From Polaribacter vadi (GTDB lineage Bacteria > Bacteroidota > Bacteroidia > Flavobacteriales > Flavobacteriaceae): a stretch of 64,000 nt of DNA. A model generated the notes under the pieces. It searched no databases and was not told where the DNA came from. It worked only from the letters and a program-made list of their open reading frames with translations. The first letter of the stretch is position 1. Each line of letters starts with the position of its first letter. The translations under genes were made by a program, and so were the position numbers. Below are positions 46,172 to 55,312 of this stretch, piece by piece. The stretch is taken from NCBI RefSeq assembly GCF_018861005.1, contig NZ_JAHKQL010000015.1:186001-250000 (forward strand), in the 5' to 3' direction.

Positions 46172-47629
46172 ATGAAAAAAATTGAATTGTCAAATCGAAA
46201 TGTGTCGAAAATGTTAAGAATAAGTTTATTTACAATACTGCTTTGTTTGGTGAATAATACAAAAATGCTTGCTCAAGATAAACCCAACATCATTATTTTA
46301 TTTGCAGATGATTTAGGTTATGGTGATTTAAGTTGTTATGGAGCACAAGATGTGCAAACACCTAATATTGATGCTTTGGCTAATGAAGGATTAAGATTTA
46401 CAGACTTTCAGGTAGCTTCTTCTGTTTGTAGCCCATCAAGAGCAGCTTTGTTAACAGGACGTTATCCTATACGAAATGGATTTCCTGTAGCTCAACAGAC
46501 AGGTGAAAAACACAAAAACTATGGTTTAGATAAAGAAGAAATTACCATTGCAGATTTACTTGTAAAAAAAGATTATGCAACACTTGCCATAGGAAAATGG
46601 CATTTAGGATTTCATAAAGGAGCTCAACCAATTGATCATGGTTTTCAACATTTTTATGGATTACAATCTAATTGGCATAAAAGTCACCCATACTTAGATG
46701 ATATCTATTTCGATAATAAAGTAGTAAAAGAAAATATAGCTTTTGAAACATTAATTGGAGACTATACCAACAAGGCCATTGAATATGTAGAAGAAAATAA
46801 AGAGAATCCATTTTTTCTGTATTTAGCTTACCACTCAGTACATTCCCCAATAAAACCCAGTAAAGAATTTATAGGAACTTCAAAAGGGAGTTTGTATGGC
46901 GATTATGTTCAGGAGTTAGATCATCATGTAGGGAGATTAACCAAAGCACTTTCTGAAAAAGGTTTAGATGAAAATACTATTGTGGTTTTCTTATCGGATA
47001 ATGGACCCGCTATCTGTCATTTTGGAGGATCAGCAGGAGCGTTAAATGGAGGGAAATATACAACTATGGAGGGTGGTTTTAGAATTCCTGCCGTCATTAA
47101 ATGGAAAGATCATTTTGCTACAGGAGTGAATGATACATTTTTATCTTCTATGGATTTATTACCAACTTTAGCTTCTTTAGCAGGTGCAGAAATGCCACAA
47201 GACAGAGTGATTGATGGAAAAAACATCACCAAGATTTTAAAAACAGGTAAGGGAAATACGCCTCATGACTATGTGTATTATTACAATGGTATCAATTTAC
47301 AAGCCATCAGAAAAGGAAAGTGGAAATTACATTTACCAAGAACTTCCGAAGATCAGCCTTTTTGGTCTAAAAACAAGAATGAAAAAGCATTTGGAGGAAA
47401 GAATTTAAAAAATATTGGATGTAGAGGTTTAATTGCTTTAAAACGTCCGCTATTATTTAATTTAGATAATGATATGGGAGAGTTGACAGATATTGCTCAC
47501 AAACATCCAGAAGTTGTACAAGAATTGTTAAAAGAAGCTGAAAGAGCAAGAAAAGAACTAGGAGATATTGATGTAGTTGGAACAGACCAAAGACTGCCTC
47601 CTTTTAAGAATATTCAAGAAAAATTTTAA
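46172..47629 (+). CDS. S1 formylglycine sulfatase, secreted
   Basis: 485 residues from ATG 46172; a later ATG (codon 14, MLRISLF) gives a shorter Sec signal and may be the true start. The signal ends MLAQ. FADDLGYGD (Asp46, Asp47), CSPSR with Cys86, GKWHLGFHKG, YHSVHSP, LSDNGPAICH and the C-terminal GKWKLHLP are present. The CSPSRAALLTGRYPIRNG context resembles the arylsulfatase/GALNS-type branch, which I note as similarity, not as substrate proof. It is placed between the two SASA esterase genes, fitting stepwise deacetylation and desulfation. Confidence 0.94.
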   Translation: MKKIELSNRNVSKMLRISLFTILLCLVNNTKMLAQDKPNIIILFADDLGYGDLSCYGAQDVQTPNIDALANEGLRFTDFQVASSVCSPSRAALLTGRYPIRNGFPVAQQTGEKHKNYGLDKEEITIADLLVKKDYATLAIGKWHLGFHKGAQPIDHGFQHFYGLQSNWHKSHPYLDDIYFDNKVVKENIAFETLIGDYTNKAIEYVEENKENPFFLYLAYHSVHSPIKPSKEFIGTSKGSLYGDYVQELDHHVGRLTKALSEKGLDENTIVVFLSDNGPAICHFGGSAGALNGGKYTTMEGGFRIPAVIKWKDHFATGVNDTFLSSMDLLPTLASLAGAEMPQDRVIDGKNITKILKTGKGNTPHDYVYYYNGINLQAIRKGKWKLHLPRTSEDQPFWSKNKNEKAFGGKNLKNIGCRGLIALKRPLLFNLDNDMGELTDIAHKHPEVVQELLKEAERARKELGDIDVVGTDQRLPPFKNIQEKF

Positions 47630-47639
47630 ATATATATTT

Positions 47640-49046
47640 ATGAAACTATTATTAAATAGAATTTTATGTTGTTTTTTACTTTTAGTAGGATGTAAAACAT
47701 TAACAGCTCAAACAAAATTACCTTCAATTTTGTCTGATAATATGTTATTGCAACAATCATCAGAAGTAAAAATATGGGGATGGGATAATCCTGGACAAAA
47801 TATAATTGTTAATCCATCTTGGTCTAAATCAATAAAAACAATAACAGATGAATCAGGTAAATGGGAATTATTTGTTAGTACACCTAAAGCAGGAAAAATA
47901 GGGAAGATGAAAATAAGTGGCTCTACAAAGCTCTCTATTTCTAATATTTTATTTGGAGAGGTTTGGTTGTGTTCTGGGCAGTCCAATATGGAAAGAGAGT
48001 TAGGTTTTAGAAATGGTCAAAAACCAATTGTAAATTTCTGGGAAGAATCGCAAAAAGCTACTTCTTCGTCAATTCGAATGTTTGTAGTACAAAGAAAAAA
48101 ATCAGAAACCCCTTTAGAAGATTGTGTTGGAAAATGGGTAGAATGCACACCAGAAACAGTATTAAAATTTTCAGCAGTAGGTTATTTCTTCGGAAAACAA
48201 TTATCAGATAAATTAAATACACCCATAGGTTTAATTCAATCAGCTTGGGGAGGAACTAAGGTAGAACCTTGGACACCTATAGAAGGTATTGAAAAAACAA
48301 TGTTAAAAAAAGGGAAGCAGAATAAGTTTTCTAATTTATATAATGGTATGATTGCTCCTTTAACAAATTATAAGATAAAAGGCGCAATTTGGTATCAAGG
48401 AGAATCAAATGTTTTAAACTGGAAACAATACAAAACACTTTTTCCTAATATGATAACTAGTTGGAGAAATCAATGGAATATTGGCAGCTTTCCTTTTTAT
48501 TTTGTACAAATAGCACCTTATAATTATCCAGATAAATTTGGTGTTCCAAGGATTGTAGAAGCACAGTTAGAAGCGTTAAAATTGCCAAATACAGGAGTTG
48601 CAGCTACACAAGATATTGGGGCTTTTTATGATATTCATCCTCCGCAAAAAAAAGAAGTAGGACGTAGGTTAAGTTTAATCGCATTAAATAACATTTACGG
48701 AAAAAAAGAGGTTGTGTACACTGGTCCTTTCTTAAAATCTTATAAAATAGAATCTGGAAAATTAATTATTCAATTCGAAACACCTGGTTCTCAATTACAC
48801 TCTGTTGGTGCTGCAATGGGTAAAATTCCTGCATTTTATATTGCAGGAGAAAATAAAACTTTCCATAAGGCACAGGTAAAACAAGATGGAAATAAAATTA
48901 TAGTAAGTTCTTCTAAAGTTAAAAACCCGGTAGCAATAAGATACAATTGGAAAAACAATGCAAACGGAACTATATACAATAAACATGGTTTGCCTGCACT
49001 TCCTTTTAGAACAGATAATTGGGATCAAGTACTTTATGCAGAGTAA
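47640..49046 (+). CDS. SASA/sialate O-acetylesterase-like glycan deacetylase, copy 2, lipoprotein
   Basis: 468 residues from ATG 47640. The open frame reaches back to 47577 inside the previous gene, but the lipobox (LLVGC, Cys18) fits only the 47640 start. Family blocks are LPSILSDNMLLQQSSEVKIWGW, WLCSGQSNM with nucleophile Ser115, SAWGGTKVEPW, AIWYQGESN, and FYDIHPPQKKEVGRR with His333. It is shorter and clearly different from copy 1, so the two may favour different acetyl positions. Being lipid-anchored it may sit in either outer-membrane leaflet. It begins ten bases after the sulfatase stop. Confidence 0.9.
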   Translation: MKLLLNRILCCFLLLVGCKTLTAQTKLPSILSDNMLLQQSSEVKIWGWDNPGQNIIVNPSWSKSIKTITDESGKWELFVSTPKAGKIGKMKISGSTKLSISNILFGEVWLCSGQSNMERELGFRNGQKPIVNFWEESQKATSSSIRMFVVQRKKSETPLEDCVGKWVECTPETVLKFSAVGYFFGKQLSDKLNTPIGLIQSAWGGTKVEPWTPIEGIEKTMLKKGKQNKFSNLYNGMIAPLTNYKIKGAIWYQGESNVLNWKQYKTLFPNMITSWRNQWNIGSFPFYFVQIAPYNYPDKFGVPRIVEAQLEALKLPNTGVAATQDIGAFYDIHPPQKKEVGRRLSLIALNNIYGKKEVVYTGPFLKSYKIESGKLIIQFETPGSQLHSVGAAMGKIPAFYIAGENKTFHKAQVKQDGNKIIVSSSKVKNPVAIRYNWKNNANGTIYNKHGLPALPFRTDNWDQVLYAE

Positions 49047-49117
49047 AGTATTTTGATTTTATAATTATATAAAATAGTAGTTAAGGGTGTTGTCTTATAA
49101 GTTTAAAATAGAATAAT

Positions 49118-50680
49118 ATGAAAAAAAGAGTTTTAGTATTAATAATAAATAGTGTGTTTTTGTTTTTTTTGGGTTTGGTAAAAATACAAGCTCAAGAAAC
49201 TCCAAATGTGGTTTTTATTTTTGTGGATGACTTAGGTTATGGTGATGTAGGATGTTATGGAGCTACCAAAGTACATACACCCAATATAGATAAATTAGCT
49301 ACGGAAGGGAGAATGTTTACAGATGCACATACAGCATCAGCAGTTTGTACACCTTCTAGATATGCGTTAATGACTGGAGAATATCCTATCAAAGTAGATA
49401 GTTGGGGGCCTTTACCTACACTTTCTAAGTTGATTATTGACCCTTCTACATTAACATTGGGTAAAGTATTTCAACATAAGGGATATAAAACAGCCTGTCT
49501 TGGAAAATGGCATTTAGGGTTTGGAGATGATAATAACGATTGGCAAGTTCCTTTAGGAACAGGACCTAACGAAGTAGGTTTTGATTATTACTGGGGAGTT
49601 CCTTTTGTGAATAGTGGAAGTCCTTACGTGTATGTAGAAAATAAAACCATTGTGGGGTATAATGAAGACGATCCTTTGGTGTATTTGGGTAGAAATTATA
49701 AAGGCGATTTAAAACCTTCACCAACTCCAACATTTCCTAAAAAAGCTTCTAAAAAAAGTGATAACCTTTTTGCAGGAGCATTAAAAGCACATCAAATTTA
49801 TGATGATGAAAAAACAGGAACGTATTTAACAGAAAAAGCTACGGAATGGATTTCTAAAAATAAAGAGAATCCGTTCTTCCTTTATTTTGCTACAACCAAT
49901 ATCCATCACCCATTTACACCAGCACCAAGATTTAAAGGAACAAGTCAAGCTGGTCTTTATGGAGATTATATTCACGAGTTAGATTGGATGGTAGGAGAAA
50001 TTGTAAAAAGCCTGGAAGAAAATGGATTAACAGAAAATACCATGATTGTATTTACCAGTGATAATGGAGCAATGTTAAATTTGGGAGGTCGTATTGCAGT
50101 AGAAAAAGGACATAAAATCAATGGAGATTTACTAGGTTTTAAATTTGGTGTTTGGGAAGGTGGACATCGTGTACCTTTTATTGTAAAATGGCCAGGAAAG
50201 GTTCCAGAAAACTCCACATCAGATCAATTAATTTCTACCATAGATATGTTGGCTACGTTTACAGCACTTACAAAGCAAGAAAAAACAATCGACTTAGCAG
50301 ATAAAAATAGTATAAATGTACTACCTGCTTTTATGGGACAAGAAGGAGAGTTTCGTAAAGAATTGTTATTGGCTCCAAGAAAAGAAAAGAACTTGTCTTT
50401 AAGAAAAGGAAAATGGATGTACATTCCTGCTAAAGGTAGTGGAGGCTTTGGAGGCTCTAAACCACATCATCATGCTTGGGGTGGACCAGCAGGTGTAAAT
50501 TTGTTAGGTGGAAAAAATAGTGACATGGAAAATGGAAAGTTAAAGCCAGAAGCACAACCAGCACAGTTATACAATTTAGAAATAGATAAAAATCAAACCA
50601 CTAATGTATACAATCAGTATCCAGAGATTGTAAAGGAAATGGAAGCTATTTTAGATACTTATAGACCAAAAGCTGAATAG
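49118..50680 (+). CDS. S1 formylglycine sulfatase, secreted
   Basis: 520 residues with a Sec signal ending IQAQ (about 26). FVDDLGYGD (Asp37, Asp38), CTPSR with Cys77, GKWHLGFGDDNND, NIHHPF, FTSDNGAML, and a histidine-rich C-terminal loop (KPHHHAWGG near residue 450) are visible. The long inserts around KIDPSTLTLGKVFQHKG and the PTPTFPKKASKK segment make it one of the larger sulfatases of the set. All catalytic blocks are present, so activity is likely. It follows the second SASA gene after a 71-base gap. Confidence 0.94.
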   Translation: MKKRVLVLIINSVFLFFLGLVKIQAQETPNVVFIFVDDLGYGDVGCYGATKVHTPNIDKLATEGRMFTDAHTASAVCTPSRYALMTGEYPIKVDSWGPLPTLSKLIIDPSTLTLGKVFQHKGYKTACLGKWHLGFGDDNNDWQVPLGTGPNEVGFDYYWGVPFVNSGSPYVYVENKTIVGYNEDDPLVYLGRNYKGDLKPSPTPTFPKKASKKSDNLFAGALKAHQIYDDEKTGTYLTEKATEWISKNKENPFFLYFATTNIHHPFTPAPRFKGTSQAGLYGDYIHELDWMVGEIVKSLEENGLTENTMIVFTSDNGAMLNLGGRIAVEKGHKINGDLLGFKFGVWEGGHRVPFIVKWPGKVPENSTSDQLISTIDMLATFTALTKQEKTIDLADKNSINVLPAFMGQEGEFRKELLLAPRKEKNLSLRKGKWMYIPAKGSGGFGGSKPHHHAWGGPAGVNLLGGKNSDMENGKLKPEAQPAQLYNLEIDKNQTTNVYNQYPEIVKEMEAILDTYRPKAE

Positions 50681-50704
50681 GAATCAAAACTAAATAACTA
50701 AAGA

Positions 50705-51997
50705 ATGAAAAACACACTTTTTAAATACGTTCAAAACATTGCAATTTTATTATTGTTAAGCCTAACAATCACATCTTGTAATATTGAGAAGAAGAAGACT
50801 GAATCAGAAAAGCAGACAACAGAAGAAGAACAAGAAATTAATGTAGATGGAAATAGTTATGGTGATGATGTCTCTTTTATGAAAAATTATATCGAATTAA
50901 TTGAACTTTCAGACGAATCTAACAATTCTAAAGTAGCAGTTTCAGTAGCATTACAAGGTAGAGTGATGACCAGTAGTGCATATGGAGAAAAGGGAAGAAG
51001 TTATGGATGGATTAACAAAGAGTTATTCAAATCTAAAGATACTTTAGAGCATATCAACGTATTTGGAGGAGAAGAACGTTTTTGGTTAGGACCAGAAGGA
51101 GGACAATATTCTATCTTTTTTAAAAAAGGAGACGAGTTTACTCTAGATGATTGGTATACACCTAAATTAATAGATTTAGAACATTTTGATGTGAAAAGTG
51201 TTTCATCAAACAAAGCAGTTTTCACCAAAAAGGCAACTTTAAAAAATTATTCAGGATTTGAATTTGATTTAGGTATTGAACGTGAAGTTGCTGTTTTATC
51301 AAAAGACGAAATTCAACAAGAATTAGGTTTAAAGACTCTTTCAGAAGAGTTAAAAACGGTTGCATATAAAACGACCAATACACTTACAAATTTAGGAAAA
51401 GCTAATTGGGAAAAAGAAACCGGTTTGCTTTCTATTTGGTTATTAGGGATGTTTAATCATTCGCCAAATACTACCATAATAATTCCTTATGTTCAGGGAG
51501 ATGATAGCGATCTTGGAACTATTGTAAATGATACTTATTTTGGAAAAGTACCTGCTGACAGATTAGTGCTTAAGGAAAATGCTATTTTCTTTAAAGGAGA
51601 CGGAGAATACAGAAGTAAAATAGGTTTAACGCCTATGAGAGCAAAAAATATAGCAGGTTCTTACGATTCTAAAAATGGTATTTTAACCATTGTAAAATAC
51701 AATAAACCTAAAAATGTTACAGATTATGTAAATTCTATGTGGGAAATTCAAGAAGAGCCATTTAAAGGAGATGTAATTAATGCTTATAATGATGGTGCAC
51801 CAGAGCCTGGAGCAAAGCCACTTGGACCATTTTATGAGTTAGAAACTTCATCAAAAGCATTGGCATTAAAAGCTGGTGAAAGCGGAACACATGTATCGTT
51901 AACTTGCCATATTGAAGCAGATGAAGATACCTTAAACCCTATCGTGAAAGAACTTTTTGGAGTTAGTATTAACGATATTAAAACAGTATTTAACTAA
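50705..51997 (+). CDS. DUF6786-like lipoprotein, possible mutarotase-type fold
   Basis: 430 residues, lipobox TITSC (Cys25), followed by a charged linker (KKKTESEKQTTEEEQE). The rest is beta-rich: SKVAVSVALQGRVMTSSAYG, GGEERFWLGPEGGQYSIFF, LLSIWLLGMFNHSPNTTIIIP and GPFYELETSSKALALKAGES suggest a large beta-sandwich like aldose epimerases and the DUF6786 group. I have no known reaction for it. The His and Glu residues of canonical mutarotases could not be placed. In this operon it may bind or isomerise a released sugar or assist sulfatases. It ends three bases before the next sulfatase start. Confidence 0.7.
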   Translation: MKNTLFKYVQNIAILLLLSLTITSCNIEKKKTESEKQTTEEEQEINVDGNSYGDDVSFMKNYIELIELSDESNNSKVAVSVALQGRVMTSSAYGEKGRSYGWINKELFKSKDTLEHINVFGGEERFWLGPEGGQYSIFFKKGDEFTLDDWYTPKLIDLEHFDVKSVSSNKAVFTKKATLKNYSGFEFDLGIEREVAVLSKDEIQQELGLKTLSEELKTVAYKTTNTLTNLGKANWEKETGLLSIWLLGMFNHSPNTTIIIPYVQGDDSDLGTIVNDTYFGKVPADRLVLKENAIFFKGDGEYRSKIGLTPMRAKNIAGSYDSKNGILTIVKYNKPKNVTDYVNSMWEIQEEPFKGDVINAYNDGAPEPGAKPLGPFYELETSSKALALKAGESGTHVSLTCHIEADEDTLNPIVKELFGVSINDIKTVFN

Positions 51998-52000
51998 AAA

Positions 52001-53509
52001 ATGTTTAAAATGATACGTTTTTTTAATGTATTTGTTTTTTGTCTTTTGGGAATAACAGCTTGTAAAGCTCAACAGATTAAAGAAAAAAAAACAAATATCA
52101 TTTTTATTATGGCAGATGATTTGGGTTGGCAAGATGTTGGTTTTATGGGTAGTAAATGGTTTGAAACGCCAAATTTAGATGCTCTAGCTAAAGAAAGTTT
52201 AGTGTTTACAGATGCTTACATGTATCCAACATGTTCGCCATCTAGAGCAGCTTTGTTAACTGGAAAACAATCTTTTAGAACAGGGGTGTACAATGTTCCT
52301 GTATTAGAAAGGGGGGATAGTGAACACAATATTTTTTCACGTTGGACAGTAGATTTAAAACACACCATGTATGCACAACCGCTTAAAGGAGCAGGTTATA
52401 AATCAATTCATATAGGAAAATGGCATGTGGTAGGTCCCAATCCAAAAGAAGAAAAAAACTATCCTTTTGATAAGCATTTAACTCAGCCTAAAAATGGAAC
52501 TTTAGATTGGTTACAAGAACATCAATCAGCAGAAATTCAACTATATTATCCAATAGGAAAAGGATTTGATGAAAATATTGGAGGTACTTGGTGGGGAGAC
52601 CCTGCAAGAGGTTATGAAAAAGGATACAAATCTGAAAGTGGAGGTTATCAAGCTCCGTTTAAAAATCCATTTATAGAAGATAAAAAAGAGGACGAATGGT
52701 TAACAGATCGATTGACAAATGAAGCGATTTCTTTTATCAAAAAAAATAAAGAAGCACCTTTTTTTATCAATCTTCATTATTATGCACCACATAGGCCTAT
52801 TGTGCCAAGGAATGAAGCGTGGCTTGAGAAGTTTGTGGAAAAACAAGCAGATACAATTACTGGGCAAGGAATTAGAAATAAAGTGCAAGCAGCAGGTTAC
52901 GCAAGTATGATTGCCTCTGTTGATGAGAATGTAAAACGTATTTTTGATTATTTAGATAAAGAAGGTTTGCGAGAAAATACCATTGTAATTTTCACGTCAG
53001 ATAATGGGTTTAATGGAATAACAAGTAACACAAACACATTGCGTGGTGCAAAAGGTCAGGTTTACGAAGGTGGAATAAGAGTACCTGCTTTTGTCAATTG
53101 GAAAGGAAAAGTGGATGTAGGAATTTCTAAAACACCTATAAGTGGAATGGATTATTTTCCAACATTTTTAGAGTTGGGGCAAGTAAAAAATTATAAAGGT
53201 ATTTTGGATGGAACTTCTATAGTGCCTTTGTTGAAAAATGAAAAATTGAAAGAACGTCCTCTCTTTTGGCATCTTGCTAGTACCTATAAAAATCCCCCAT
53301 GTTCTGTTATCAGAAAGGGAGATTGGAAACTCATTCAGTTTTTAAATAGTGGAAAAGTAGAGTTGTACAACTTGAAAGAAGATTTAAAAGAAGCAGAAAA
53401 TATTGCAGATAAAAATAGTAATAAAGCTACTGAATTATTAAAAGAACTTACAGAATGGAGAAAGGTAAATAATGTGCCATTACCATCAGCTTCTGTATTG
53501 AGTTATTAA
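52001..53509 (+). CDS. S1 formylglycine sulfatase, lipoprotein
   Basis: 502 residues, lipobox GITAC (Cys21). MADDLGWQD (Asp39, Asp40), CSPSR with Cys78, GKWHVVG, YYAPHRP and FTSDNGFNG are present, as expected for an active enzyme. The insert GGTWWGDPARGYEKGYKSE and the FINLHYYAPHRPIVP strand mark a branch that differs from the CTPSR group further upstream and resembles the 53670 and 62529 proteins. A possible earlier start does not improve the signal. The 160 bases after its stop are AT-rich without a clear terminator and could hold an internal promoter. Confidence 0.94.
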   Translation: MFKMIRFFNVFVFCLLGITACKAQQIKEKKTNIIFIMADDLGWQDVGFMGSKWFETPNLDALAKESLVFTDAYMYPTCSPSRAALLTGKQSFRTGVYNVPVLERGDSEHNIFSRWTVDLKHTMYAQPLKGAGYKSIHIGKWHVVGPNPKEEKNYPFDKHLTQPKNGTLDWLQEHQSAEIQLYYPIGKGFDENIGGTWWGDPARGYEKGYKSESGGYQAPFKNPFIEDKKEDEWLTDRLTNEAISFIKKNKEAPFFINLHYYAPHRPIVPRNEAWLEKFVEKQADTITGQGIRNKVQAAGYASMIASVDENVKRIFDYLDKEGLRENTIVIFTSDNGFNGITSNTNTLRGAKGQVYEGGIRVPAFVNWKGKVDVGISKTPISGMDYFPTFLELGQVKNYKGILDGTSIVPLLKNEKLKERPLFWHLASTYKNPPCSVIRKGDWKLIQFLNSGKVELYNLKEDLKEAENIADKNSNKATELLKELTEWRKVNNVPLPSASVLSY

Positions 53510-53669
53510 GAAAGTAAAGAATAAAGAATCAAAACCAATTATATATAAAACTGTTTTTGCTTTTAAATAACAAAAAAATAACTAGACAATCTATTTATTA
53601 TAATGTTACAGGTATACAAAAATAGTTTTTATAAAAGAGAAATTTAATATTGATTAAACATAAAATATA

Positions 53670-55304
53670 ATGAAAAAAAAGATTAAATCTATACAAAAAA
53701 TGTCTTTTACATTTTTACTGGTTTTTAGTTTATTAGGATGTAAAACTAATTCAGAAAAGGTAAAAGAGTTAGCTATTAAAACACCAACAAAACCAAATGT
53801 TCTATTTATTTTGGTTGATGATTTAGGCTACTCAGATTTAAGCGTAATGGGTAGTAAATATTACGAAACCCCAAACATAGATAAAATTGCAAATTCAGGA
53901 GCCGTTTTTACTAATGGATATGCAGCTTGCACAGTTTGTAGTCCTTCAAGAGCAAGTTTATTAACAGGTCAATCGCCTGCGAGACATGGAATTACTCAGT
54001 TTGAAGGGAAGAATTTAAGTGGGCAAGCCTGGAAAACCAAAAAAAGATATACTAAATTATTACCACCAAATTTTAATGAACATTTAGATCCTAATGCTTT
54101 AACGTTAGCAGAAGCTTTTAAAGAAGAAGGATATGCTACTTTTTTTGCAGGTAAATGGCATTTAGGGAGCAAACAGCAAAAATCGTTGCCTACAGATCAT
54201 GGGTTTGATATAAATATTGGCGGGTTTCAATCAGGAAGCCCAAGTGGAGGTTATTTTTCGCCATATAAAAACCCAAATTTGCCAAATTTACCAGAAGAAA
54301 AAGGACAAAACTTATCAATTAAATTGGCTAAAGAAACCAGTAATTTTATTACTAAAAACAAAGATCAACATTTTTTAGCTTACCTTTCTTTTTATGCGGT
54401 TCACGGACCTATACAGACTACAAAAGAAAAATGGAAAAAGTATAGAAACAAAGCAGAAAAAATGGGAATTCATGAAAATGGATTTGAAATGGAGCGCGTT
54501 TTACCCGCCAGAAAATACCAAGACAACCCTGTTTATGCTGGTTTAATAGAACAAGTAGATGATGCTATTGGTATAGTAATGAAAACCTTAAAAGACTTAG
54601 GTTTAGATAAAAATACAATTGTAGTTTTTACTTCAGATAATGGAGGTGTTACTTCTGGAGATAATTTTTCTACAAACCAATTGAGTTTAAGAGGAGGAAA
54701 AGGATATCAATGGGAAGGTGGTATAAGAATACCATATTTTATTGATGTGCCTTGGTTACAACAAAATGGTAGTAATATTAATGTTCCTGTTTCTGGTACA
54801 GATTTATTTCCAACATTGTTAGATTTATCTGGCTTGCCTCTTAAACCAGAAAATCATAAAGACGGAGTAAGTTTAAAACCTCTTTTAGTTGGAGAAAAAA
54901 TTGATGAGAGACCACTTTATTGGCATTATCCTCATTATGGAAACCAAGGAGGAGAACCAAGCTCTATCATTAGAAAAGGAAAATGGAAATTGATTTATTA
55001 TTGGGAAGATTTACATATTGAATTGTACAACTTAGAAACCGATTTAAAGGAGGCTCATAATATTGCAGAAAGTCAGCCAGAAATTGCAAATCAAATGAAA
55101 ACACAGCTGTTAACTTGGTTAAAATCTATGGGTACACATTATGCTACAGAAGATCCTTTATGGAATAAAGAAGCACGTAAAAAATGGTTAGAAAATCAGA
55201 AAACAAAAAGATTACCAAGTTTAGAAAAACAACGTAAAGAAATGCTTTCTCCAGATTGGCAACCAAATAAAGATTGGTGGGGAAGTGAAGTAGAAACTAA
55301 ATAA
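53670..55304 (+). CDS. S1 formylglycine sulfatase, lipoprotein
   Basis: 544 residues, lipobox LLGC (Cys24). LVDDLGYSD (Asp50, Asp51), CSPSR with Cys90, GKWHLGSKQQ, FYAVHGP and FTSDNGGVT are present. After the sulfatase core comes an added lysine-rich tail (about 490-544, KARKKWLENQKTKRLPS split pattern, ending DWWGSEVETK) of unknown role. The CSPSRASLLTGQSPARHGIT context is shared with the 62529 protein. It is the last sulfatase before the broken esterase-SGNH gene, eight bases further on. Probably active on its own sulfate position. Confidence 0.94.
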   Translation: MKKKIKSIQKMSFTFLLVFSLLGCKTNSEKVKELAIKTPTKPNVLFILVDDLGYSDLSVMGSKYYETPNIDKIANSGAVFTNGYAACTVCSPSRASLLTGQSPARHGITQFEGKNLSGQAWKTKKRYTKLLPPNFNEHLDPNALTLAEAFKEEGYATFFAGKWHLGSKQQKSLPTDHGFDINIGGFQSGSPSGGYFSPYKNPNLPNLPEEKGQNLSIKLAKETSNFITKNKDQHFLAYLSFYAVHGPIQTTKEKWKKYRNKAEKMGIHENGFEMERVLPARKYQDNPVYAGLIEQVDDAIGIVMKTLKDLGLDKNTIVVFTSDNGGVTSGDNFSTNQLSLRGGKGYQWEGGIRIPYFIDVPWLQQNGSNINVPVSGTDLFPTLLDLSGLPLKPENHKDGVSLKPLLVGEKIDERPLYWHYPHYGNQGGEPSSIIRKGKWKLIYYWEDLHIELYNLETDLKEAHNIAESQPEIANQMKTQLLTWLKSMGTHYATEDPLWNKEARKKWLENQKTKRLPSLEKQRKEMLSPDWQPNKDWWGSEVETK

Positions 55305-55312
55305 ATTATAAA

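Noticed and set aside
49056..49075. Inverted repeat ATTTTATA/TATAAAAT after the second SASA gene
   Set aside because: AT-only, weak, with no T-run; not convincing as a terminator.
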